Source: Myxococcales bacterium (GTDB lineage: Bacteria; Myxococcota; Myxococcia; Myxococcales; Anaeromyxobacteraceae). Taken from it: a stretch of DNA of 5,176 nt. Location: contig JAJXSQ010000190.1 in the NCBI GenBank assembly GCA_021784495.1, positions 1 to 5,176 on the forward strand, written 5' to 3'. Shown one piece after another: positions 1 through 5,081 of this stretch; positions within the stretch are counted from its first letter, which is position 1, and every line of letters begins with the position of its first letter. Under the pieces are notes generated by a model. It was given only the letters and a program-made list of their open reading frames with translations, searched no databases and was not told where the DNA came from. A program made the position numbers and the translations under genes.

Positions 1-1774
1 GCGGCTCCCGGCCCGCGCCGGCGGCCTCGGCGGGGGGCGCCGCCGGCGCGCCGCCCGCGACCGCCGTCTCCGGCGGGACCCCGAGCATCTTGAGCGCGTA
101 GGCCGCGATCTCCTTGAAGGCGGGGGCGGCGCACTCGCCGCCGAAGACGCTGGTCCGGGGCTCGTCGACGAAGACCCCGATCGCGACGCGGGGCGCCTCG
201 GCGGGGGCGAAGCCGACGAAGGAGGCGACGTAGCGGTCGGCCGAGTAGCCGCCGGTGACCGGATCGGCCTTCTGCGCGGTCCCGGTCTTCCCGGCCACGC
301 GCCACCCGTCGGGCCGGGCGCGCCGTCCGGTCCCCTCCGGATCCTCCACCACCCCGACCAGCCAGCGGGTCAGGGTGGCGGCCGCGGCCGCGGAGACGGC
401 GCGGCGACCGGGCCCCGGCGCGGCGGCGCGGAGCACCGCGCCGTCGGAGGGATCGATCACCCGCCGCACCACCGACGGCCGGTGGAGGACCCCCCCGGCG
501 GCGATCGCCGCCATGGCGCTGGTGACCTGGAGCGCGGTGGCGGTGAGCCCCTGGCCGAAGCCCTGGGTGGCGAGGGTGATGTCGGCGCGCGGGAAGGGGA
601 CGACGCCGCGCCGCTCGCCGGGGAGCTCGATCCCGGTCCGCTCGCCGAAGCCGAAGGCGGCGAGCGCCGCGGCCATCCCGGTCCGCCCCAGCCGCGCGGC
701 CACGTGGGCGGCCCCGACGTTGGAGGAGGCGGCGAGCACCTTCGCCGGCCCGACCCAGCCGAGCGACGCGTGGTCGTGGATGAGGTGGCCGCCGACGGCG
801 TACCCGCCGGTGCAGTCGATCGCGTCGGTCGGCCGGAGCACGCCGCGGTCGAGGGCCGCGGCGAGCGTGAAGGTCTTCACCGTCGAGCCGGGCTCGAACG
901 CGTCGACGACGGCCCGGTTGCGGAGGGCCGCGGCGCGCCCGGGCGCGTTGGGGTTGACCGGCGGCCAGGTCGCCATCGCCAGCACCTCGCCGGTCGCCGG
1001 GTCGAGGGCCACCGCCGTGCCGTGGAGCGCCCCGGCGGCGCGCACCGCGTCGCCGAGGGCGCGCTCGGTCGCCAGCTGGAGCCCCTGGTCGATCGTCAGC
1101 TCGACCCGGGCCCCCTCGCGGCTGCGCGAGGGGCCGACGGCGTCCTGGAGCGCCACCCGGCCGGTGCCGTCGCGCTGGGAGGGGACGGTCGACGACTCGC
1201 CGCGGAGGAGGTCGTCGAGGGCGAGCTCGACGCCGTCGAGCCCCTGGCCGTCGTCGCCGACCACCCCGAGGAGCTGGCCGGCGAGGGTGAGGCGGGGGTA
1301 GTAGCGGCGGGTCTCGGCGACGATCCCGACCCCGGGGAGGTCCAGCGCCCGGACCGCCGCCGCCTCGGCCGGCGACACCCGCCGCTTCGCCCAGACGAAG
1401 CGGGAGCCGCGGTCGACCCGGGCGGCCAGCGCCCGCGGCTCGACCCGGAGCGCGGCGGCGAGCCGGCGCAGCGCGGCGGCGGGGGAGGGGGCGCGGTCGG
1501 CGAGCTGCTCCGGGTCCACGAAGACCGACTCGGCGTCGGCGCTCGACGCCAGGATCGCGCCGCTGCGATCGGTGATCGCGCCGCGGCGCGGGCGCATGAC
1601 CACCTGGCGGAGGTACTGGTCGCGCGCCTCGGAGGAGAGGCGCTCGCGCTGGACGACCTGGAGCTGGACGGCGCGCCAGGCGACCGCGCCGAAGGCGAGG
1701 GCGAAGGCGACCCCCACGAGGGCGATGCGCCGCCCGATCCAGCGGGTCGCGGCGGCGTCGAGCCCCGGGCGCAT
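1..1774 (-). CDS. ftsI: FtsI/PBP3-type septal peptidoglycan transpeptidase, C-terminus cut by window edge
   Basis: Class B penicillin-binding protein that cross-links septal peptidoglycan on the outer face of the cytoplasmic membrane, as a divisome partner of FtsW and FtsL. Translating leftward from the ATG at 1774-1772 gives 591 codons without a stop. A single membrane anchor lies at about residues 17-34 (IALVGVAFALAF). The N-terminal dimerisation domain starts near residue 61 with the typical RRGAITDRSGAILA stretch (D69, R70). The transpeptidase domain spans roughly 229-563 and has all three penicillin-binding motifs: S297-T-V-K300 (within FEPGSTVK, S297 the acylated nucleophile), S350-S-N352, and K496-T-G498 (within AGKTGTAQ). 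From about 566 the chain becomes Ala/Pro-rich and is still open at the edge; a PASTA domain beyond it is possible but unseen. The start lies 3 nt after the ftsL stop, with a GGGGAG Shine-Dalgarno sequence overlapping the end of ftsL. The dcw context argues for FtsI rather than an elongation PBP2 or a sporulation SpoVD paralogue. Confidence 0.95.
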   Translation of the reverse strand, partial: MRPGLDAAATRWIGRRIALVGVAFALAFGAVAWRAVQLQVVQRERLSSEARDQYLRQVVMRPRRGAITDRSGAILASSADAESVFVDPEQLADRAPSPAAALRRLAAALRVEPRALAARVDRGSRFVWAKRRVSPAEAAAVRALDLPGVGIVAETRRYYPRLTLAGQLLGVVGDDGQGLDGVELALDDLLRGESSTVPSQRDGTGRVALQDAVGPSRSREGARVELTIDQGLQLATERALGDAVRAAGALHGTAVALDPATGEVLAMATWPPVNPNAPGRAAALRNRAVVDAFEPGSTVKTFTLAAALDRGVLRPTDAIDCTGGYAVGGHLIHDHASLGWVGPAKVLAASSNVGAAHVAARLGRTGMAAALAAFGFGERTGIELPGERRGVVPFPRADITLATQGFGQGLTATALQVTSAMAAIAAGGVLHRPSVVRRVIDPSDGAVLRAAAPGPGRRAVSAAAAATLTRWLVGVVEDPEGTGRRARPDGWRVAGKTGTAQKADPVTGGYSADRYVASFVGFAPAEAPRVAIGVFVDEPRTSVFGGECAAPAFKEIAAYALKMLGVPPETAVAGGAPAAPPAEAAGAGREP

Positions 1775-1777
1775 CGC

Positions 1778-2260
1778 TCACTCCCCGCGGGCGGCCGGCT
1801 CGCCCCGCGACGGTCCCCGGAGAGCGACCCGCTCCCCGGGGACCACCGTGGCCCGCGGCGCGTCCGAGGACGACGCCCGGGCACCCGCCGCCGCCCGTCC
1901 TGCCTCCGGCCCCGTGGGCCGGCCACCCCGCCCGTCCCCGCCCCCGGGGATCCGGGAGCCCGCCGCCAGCACCGCGCCCGGCGCCGGCGGGGCCATGCCG
2001 AGCCGGGTCCGCGCCACGCGCTCGAGGAGCGCCGGCGAGGAGAGGGTCTCCACCTCGAGCCGGAGCCGGTCCCGCTCGGTGGTCAGGCGCGCCTGGGCCC
2101 GCTGCAGCTCGCCGAGCTCGAAGCTGGCGGCGATGGCCCGGGTCCTCGACCAGACGAAGAGGATGGCCAGCCCGGCGAGCAGGGCGACGGCCAGCGCCGA
2201 CCGGAGGACCGGTCCGGCCACCGCCGGGGCGCGAGCGCGGGTCGGGCGGCGCCGCCTCAC
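1778..2260 (-). CDS. ftsL: FtsL-like divisome membrane protein with a long low-complexity tail
   Basis: Small bitopic division protein that would link FtsB/FtsQ-type partners to FtsWI at the septum. The 160-residue product has a basic, Arg-rich cytoplasmic N-terminus (1-20), one hydrophobic segment at about 20-37 (SALAVALLAGLAILFVW), and a periplasmic heptad-like helix at about 44-74 rich in Leu, Glu and Arg. This is followed by a typical FtsL ending (LLERVARTRLGMAPPAPGAV, 78-97). Residues from about 101 to 160 form a Gly/Pro/Ala/Arg-rich tail that ordinary FtsL proteins of 90-120 residues lack. The start codon is GTG at 2260-2258 and overlaps the rsmH stop as GTGA, with GGAG 8 nt upstream. 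FtsL is poorly conserved, so the call rests on topology, size and its position between rsmH and ftsI rather than on catalytic motifs. The frame stays open to a stop 3 nt before ftsI, which supports the tail being translated. Confidence 0.88.
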   Translation of the reverse strand: MRRRRPTRARAPAVAGPVLRSALAVALLAGLAILFVWSRTRAIAASFELGELQRAQARLTTERDRLRLEVETLSSPALLERVARTRLGMAPPAPGAVLAAGSRIPGGGDGRGGRPTGPEAGRAAAGARASSSDAPRATVVPGERVALRGPSRGEPAARGE

Positions 2261-3189
2261 CGCAGCTTCTCCACCACCCGCAGGCGCGCGCTCCGCGCCC
2301 GGGGGTTGCGGGCCACCTCCGCGTCGGAGGCGACGACCGCCTTGCGGGTGACCGCGCGGAAGGTCGCCGCCGCGCCGCAGCCGCAGACCGGCATCCCCGG
2401 CGGGCAGACGCAGGCCTGGGCCAGCGCCCGGAACTTCTGCTTCACCGCCCGGTCCTCGAGGCTGTGGAAGGAGATGGCGCCGGCCCGCCCGCCGCTCCGG
2501 ACGAGCGACGGCAGGGAGCCGAGCCAGGCGGCGAGGGCGCCGAGCTCGTCGTTGACGGCGATCCGGAGCGCCTGGAAGGTGCGGGTGGCCGGGTGGATCC
2601 GCTCGGGCCAGGCGCGGCGGGGGATGGCGCCGGCGACGATCTCCGCCAGCCGGGCGGTGTCGAGCGGCTCGCCGGCGTCGACGGCGCGCCGGATGGCCCG
2701 GGCCACCGGCCGGGCGAACGGCTCCTCGCCGTACTCCCGGAGGATCCGGACGAGCCCCGGCTCGTCGAGCCGGCCGAGGAGCTCGCGGAGCGTCTCGCCC
2801 TCCGGCCCCATGCGCATGTCGAGCGGCCCGCCCTCGCGGAAGCTGAAGCCGCGCGCCGGGTCGTCGAGCTGGGGCGACGAGACGCCGAGGTCGACGAGCG
2901 CGCCGTCCACCCCGTCGATCCCGAGGGCGGTGAGGGCGGCGCGGGCGTCGCGGAAGTCGCCGCGGACGGCGCGGAAGGCCTCGCCGTAGCGGGCGAGGCG
3001 GGCGGACGCGGCGGCGATGGCGCGCGGGTCGCGGTCCATGCCGATCACCCGCGCCCCGGCGTCGAGGAAGAGGGCCGAGTGGCCCCCCCCGCCGAGCGTC
3101 CCGTCGAGGAAGATCCGCCCGGGGGCGGGACCGAGCAGCTCCACCACCTCGCGCGCCAGCACCGGCTCATGGACGAAGCCCTCGCTCAC
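2257..3189 (-). CDS. rsmH: 16S rRNA (cytosine(1402)-N(4))-methyltransferase RsmH (MraW)
   Basis: Cytoplasmic SAM-dependent enzyme that adds the N4-methyl group to C1402 of 16S rRNA in the decoding region of the small subunit. The 310-residue product is of normal family length and colinear with RsmH throughout. It opens with FVHEPVLAREVVELL. The SAM-binding loop is D29GTLGGGGHS38, followed by GMDRDP (50-55) and GDFRD (77-81). The family signature DLGVSSPQLDDPARGFSF is at 100-117, RTFQALRIAVNDEL at 203-216 and AISFHSLEDRAVKQKF at 238-253. A Cys cluster (C260, C262, C269, C271 around PPGMPVCGCG) is common in the family. The start is GTG at 3189-3187, overlapping the upstream STAS stop as GTGA. 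No strong Shine-Dalgarno sequence sits at normal distance, so translation is probably coupled to the STAS gene. The stop likewise overlaps the ftsL start. Confidence 0.98.
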   Translation of the reverse strand: MSEGFVHEPVLAREVVELLGPAPGRIFLDGTLGGGGHSALFLDAGARVIGMDRDPRAIAAASARLARYGEAFRAVRGDFRDARAALTALGIDGVDGALVDLGVSSPQLDDPARGFSFREGGPLDMRMGPEGETLRELLGRLDEPGLVRILREYGEEPFARPVARAIRRAVDAGEPLDTARLAEIVAGAIPRRAWPERIHPATRTFQALRIAVNDELGALAAWLGSLPSLVRSGGRAGAISFHSLEDRAVKQKFRALAQACVCPPGMPVCGCGAAATFRAVTRKAVVASDAEVARNPRARSARLRVVEKLR

Positions 3190-3488
3190 GCGGCCCGGAT
3201 GGCGTCCTCGACGTCCTGGAACATCTCGACGTGGCCGCCGGCCCCGCCGGCGTGGACCAGGTCGCGGACGTAGCGGTTCGCCCCGGCGGCGCGCAGGCCG
3301 GGGATCGCCTTGAGGAGCGCGGCGCCGGCGTAGTGGAGGTGGGTCACCCGCTTCAGGTCGATCACCACGGTGCGGCCGAGCTCGCGCACCTGGGCCGCGA
3401 CCCGGGCCATCGACGCCAGCTCGGCGCGGGAGAGCTCCCCCACCCCGCGGATCACCGTCACGTCGTCCATCTGCCGCGTCTCGAACAT
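3186..3488 (-). CDS. Small STAS-domain protein (anti-sigma-factor-antagonist family), phospho-site degenerate
   Basis: Single-domain STAS protein of 100 residues, the fold of SpoIIAA/RsbV anti-anti-sigma factors and of MlaB-type STAS subunits. The pattern fits: an N-terminal strand VTVIRGVGELSR (10-21), a helix, a buried strand RTVVIDLKRVTHL (39-51), then the conserved-loop position at H52-Y53-A54-G55, a helix (ALLKAIPGLRAAG) and a C-terminal strand and helix ending FQDVEDAIRAA. Aligned by eye to SpoIIAA (V-T-F-M-D-S-S-G), the phosphorylated Ser is Ala54 and the preceding Asp is His52, so switching by an anti-sigma kinase seems unlikely. It starts with ATG 16 nt after the mraZ stop and has a strong GGAGG Shine-Dalgarno sequence 6 nt upstream. 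Its stop overlaps the rsmH start. Its position inside a dcw operon suggests a division or envelope role, perhaps as a protein-interaction module, but no partner is visible here. The STAS assignment is firm and the function is unknown. Confidence 0.88.
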   Translation of the reverse strand: MFETRQMDDVTVIRGVGELSRAELASMARVAAQVRELGRTVVIDLKRVTHLHYAGAALLKAIPGLRAAGANRYVRDLVHAGGAGGHVEMFQDVEDAIRAA

Positions 3489-3504
3489 CGCGCCCCTCCC
3501 GCCC

Positions 3505-3945
3505 TCAGGCCTTCGCCTTGAAGAAGTCGACCACCTCGCCCGGTGCGATCTCCCGCGCCATCTCCGCCTCGTAGGCCGCCTGGTCGAAGAGCTGGATGTG
3601 CGGCCCCATCCCGACCCAGACGACGTCCTTCGCCAGCCCGGCCCAGTCGCGCAGCGCCGGGGGGACGAGCACCCGCCCGTGGACGTCGAGGTCGACCTCG
3701 TGGGCCGAGGCGACGAACTTGAGGACGCTGCGCTGGGTCAGCGCGTCGAAGGGCGAGGTGGTCATCACGCTCCGGGTGAGCTGCGTCCAGACCGACTGCG
3801 GCAGCGCCAGGATTGACCGCGAGTGCGGGTTCCGCAGGAGGGCGATCCGCGGCTCGCCCGCCGCGGCGAGCGCCTCGCGCAGCCGGGCCGGGAGGCTGGT
3901 CCGCCCCTTCGCGTCGATCGTGTGGTTGTAGGTCCCGAAGAACAC
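3505..3945 (-). CDS. mraZ: MraZ transcriptional regulator of the dcw operon
   Basis: DNA-binding repressor built of two SpoVT/AbrB-like swapped-hairpin halves, known in other bacteria to bind phased repeats before its own gene and control the dcw cluster. The 146-residue product begins FFGTYNHTIDAKGRTSLPAR and carries both family DxxxR motifs: D11-A-K-G-R15 and D87-V-H-G-R91 (in VDLDVHGRVLVP). Its length is normal (143-152 is typical). I chose the GTG at 3945-3943 because MraZ proteins usually begin two or three residues before the G-x-x-x-x-T-I-D-x-K-G-R block and because AGGA lies 11 nt upstream. A GTG at 3975-3973 in the same frame would add ten residues (156 in total), but it has no good Shine-Dalgarno sequence and lies inside the operator repeats. 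It is the first gene of the operon, followed 16 nt later by the STAS gene. Autoregulation is inferred from the adjacent AAGYGG repeats. Confidence 0.96.
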   Translation of the reverse strand: MFFGTYNHTIDAKGRTSLPARLREALAAAGEPRIALLRNPHSRSILALPQSVWTQLTRSVMTTSPFDALTQRSVLKFVASAHEVDLDVHGRVLVPPALRDWAGLAKDVVWVGMGPHIQLFDQAAYEAEMAREIAPGEVVDFFKAKA

Positions 3946-3971
3946 GGCGAGCCGGATCCTGTCCCGGTGAT

Positions 3972-3997
3972 CCACTTCGTGCCACTTTTTCCCGCTT
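3972..3997 (-). promoter_or_regulatory. Three phased MraZ-box-like operator repeats
   Basis: On the minus strand three hexamers recur with an exact 10-bp period: AAGCGG (3997-3992), AAGTGG (3987-3982) and AAGTGG (3977-3972). The first and third are each preceded by ACG, the middle one by AAA. Known MraZ operators are arrays of short G-rich direct repeats with about one helical turn of spacing: TGGGN with 5-nt spacers in E. coli and AAAGTGG-type boxes in mollicutes. This array lies just downstream of the predicted start point and before the chosen mraZ GTG. An octameric MraZ bound here should block dcw transcription. One further period in either direction shows no recognisable box. Confidence 0.8.
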
Positions 3998-4006
3998 CGT
4001 GGTCCG

Positions 4007-4036
4007 GATCTACGAGGATCGCGCCCGGGAAGTCAA
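4007..4036 (-). promoter_or_regulatory. Candidate sigma70-type promoter of the mraZ operon
   Basis: On the minus strand a near-consensus -35 element TTGACT (4036-4031, 5 of 6 matches) is followed after 18 bp by TAGATC (4012-4007), a weak -10 with 3 of 6 matches. Transcription would start near 4000, placing the three AAGYGG boxes at about +3 to +28 and leaving a leader of about 55 nt before the GTG at 3945. The -35 is striking in such GC-rich DNA; the -10 is the weak part of the call. Confidence 0.5.
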
Positions 4037-4065
4037 CGAGCCGGCGGTATCGCCCCGGATCCGTG

Positions 4066-4081
4066 CTGCACCGGCGTGCAG
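4066..4081. promoter_or_regulatory. Interrupted palindrome in the divergent intergenic region, possible operator
   Basis: CTGCAC and GTGCAG form perfect 6-bp arms around a 4-bp centre (CGGC). The site lies about 30 bp upstream of the candidate mraZ -35 element and about 140 bp before the dehydrogenase start. Its shape suits a dimeric helix-turn-helix regulator, but no regulator gene is linked here and no second copy was noticed in the window. A six-base arm can arise by chance in GC-rich DNA. Confidence 0.3.
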
Positions 4082-4097
4082 GGGCGGTGGCGGGCGA

Positions 4098-4119
4098 CCG
4101 CGCCGGCCGGCCGGCGCGG
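4098..4119. repeat. Perfect 22-bp GC-only palindrome in the intergenic region
   Basis: The 11-bp half CCGCGCCGGCC is followed directly by its exact reverse complement, with no spacer. It lies between the divergent mraZ and dehydrogenase genes. A protein-binding site or cruciform-forming element is conceivable. Because the sequence is entirely G and C in a background of similar composition, chance is a serious alternative. The rest of 4037-4222 shows no reading frame I would defend. Confidence 0.4.
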
Positions 4120-4212
4120 AGGGCGCCATCACCCTTCCCGGCGGTTGCGTCCGCGCCCGGCTCGCCACATCCTCGGCCCCCGGCCCACCGCCGACCCAAC
4201 CACCCGCCGCAC

Positions 4213-4219
4213 GAGGGAG
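4213..4219 (+). promoter_or_regulatory. Ribosome binding site that fixes the dehydrogenase start at 4223
   Basis: GAGGGAG ends 3 nt before the ATG at 4223, with its GAGG core 6 nt away. It favours this start over the in-frame upstream GTG at 4076, which would add 49 Arg/Pro-rich residues unlike any SDR N-terminus. Confidence 0.75.
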
Positions 4220-4222
4220 CGC

Positions 4223-5041
4223 ATGACGTCACTCAGGGGAAAGACCGTCTTCATCACCGGCGCGAGCCGCGGCATCGGGAGGGCCATCGGCCTGGCCTGC
4301 GCCCGCGAGGGGGCGAACGTCGTGGTCGCCGCCAAGACCAGCGCCCCCAACCCGAAGCTGCCCGGGACGATCCACGACGCCGCCGAGGAGATGACCCGCG
4401 CCGGCGGCCAGGGGCTGGCGGTGGAGTGCGACGTCCGCGAGGAGGCGCAGGTCGAGGCGGCGGTGGCCCGCGCCGTGGAGCGCTTCGGCGGGATCGACGC
4501 GCTCGTCAACAACGCCTCGGCCATCCACCTGGCCGGCACCCTCGACACGCCGATGAAGCGGTACGACCTCATGCACCAGGTGAACGCCCGGGGCACCTAC
4601 CTCTGCTCCCGCGCCTGCCTCCCGCACCTCCTCCGGGCCGCGAACCCCCACGTCCTGGTCCTGTCTCCGCCGCTCTCCCTCGAGCCGCGGTGGTTCCAGA
4701 ACCACGTCGCCTACACCATGGCGAAGTTCGGGATGAGCATGTGCGTCCTCGGGATGAGCGCCGAGTTCGCGGAGCGCGGGGTGGCGGTGAACGCCCTCTG
4801 GCCCCGGACGCTCATCGCCACCTCGGCGCTCAACCTGCTCGGCGGGGACGAGCTCGCCCGGCACGGGCGCACGCCGGAGATCGTCGCCGACGCCGCGGTG
4901 GCCGTCCTCCGGCGCGACGCGCGGAGCTGCACCGGGCGCTTCCTCATCGACGACGAGGTCCTGGCCGAGGAGGGGGTGACCGACCTCTCCCGCTACGCCG
5001 TCGCCCCCGGCGAGGAGCTCTACCCCGACCTGTTCCTCTGA
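4223..5041 (+). CDS. Short-chain dehydrogenase/reductase, HSDL2-like
   Basis: Cytosolic NAD(P)-dependent oxidoreductase of the classical SDR fold, 272 residues and complete. Visible motifs are the cofactor-binding TGASRGIG (12-19), DVRE (70-73) after strand 3, NNAS (96-99), N121, S148, and the catalytic Y164-T-M-A-K168. After the active site the usual PG motif is replaced by NALWPRT (190-196). The stretch AAKTSAPNPKLPGTIHDAAEE (36-56), together with TLDTPMKRYDLM, AYTMAKFGMSM, NALWP and the C-terminal DLFL, closely resembles the SDR domain of HSDL2-type proteins as I remember them. The SCP2 sterol-carrier domain that follows in animal HSDL2 is absent. AAKTS after strand 2 has no acidic residue at the usual NAD-selecting position, which leans towards NADP(H). 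The substrate is unknown; a lipid or acyl-derived hydroxy/keto compound is a guess from family. It is transcribed divergently from the dcw operon with its own strong Shine-Dalgarno sequence, and no clear promoter stands out upstream. No functional link to division is evident. Confidence 0.93.
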   Translation: MTSLRGKTVFITGASRGIGRAIGLACAREGANVVVAAKTSAPNPKLPGTIHDAAEEMTRAGGQGLAVECDVREEAQVEAAVARAVERFGGIDALVNNASAIHLAGTLDTPMKRYDLMHQVNARGTYLCSRACLPHLLRAANPHVLVLSPPLSLEPRWFQNHVAYTMAKFGMSMCVLGMSAEFAERGVAVNALWPRTLIATSALNLLGGDELARHGRTPEIVADAAVAVLRRDARSCTGRFLIDDEVLAEEGVTDLSRYAVAPGEELYPDLFL

Positions 5042-5050
5042 CCGCGGCCT

Positions 5051-5069
5051 CGCCGCCCCGCGGGCGGCG
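5051..5069. terminator. GC-rich hairpin between convergent genes, possible terminator
   Basis: CGCCGCCC and GGGCGGCG form a perfect 8-bp stem around a CGC loop, 10 nt after the dehydrogenase stop and 13 nt from the end of the convergent minus-strand frame. A C-run rather than a T-run follows on the plus strand, so it is not a canonical intrinsic terminator. The placement between convergent 3' ends is the main support. Confidence 0.35.
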
Positions 5070-5081
5070 CCCCCCCGGCCG

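Noticed and set aside
482..2989. An 835-codon plus-strand open frame across ftsI, ftsL and rsmH
   Set aside because: It lies antisense to three well-supported genes, is Arg/Gly/Ala/Pro-rich with no domain, and is expected when GC-rich third positions remove stop codons on the opposite strand.
3458..3985. Alternative minus-strand frame overlapping mraZ
   Set aside because: Its product is low-complexity Arg/Gly/Pro-rich, while the mraZ frame has full family motifs.
4145..4173. TTGCGT - 17 bp - CATCCT as a promoter for the dehydrogenase
   Set aside because: Each hexamer matches only about 3 of 6 consensus positions, no better than expected by scanning the region.
4076..4222. N-terminal extension of the dehydrogenase from an upstream GTG
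   Set aside because: The extra 49 residues are Arg/Pro-rich without SDR character, and a strong Shine-Dalgarno sequence precedes the ATG at 4223.
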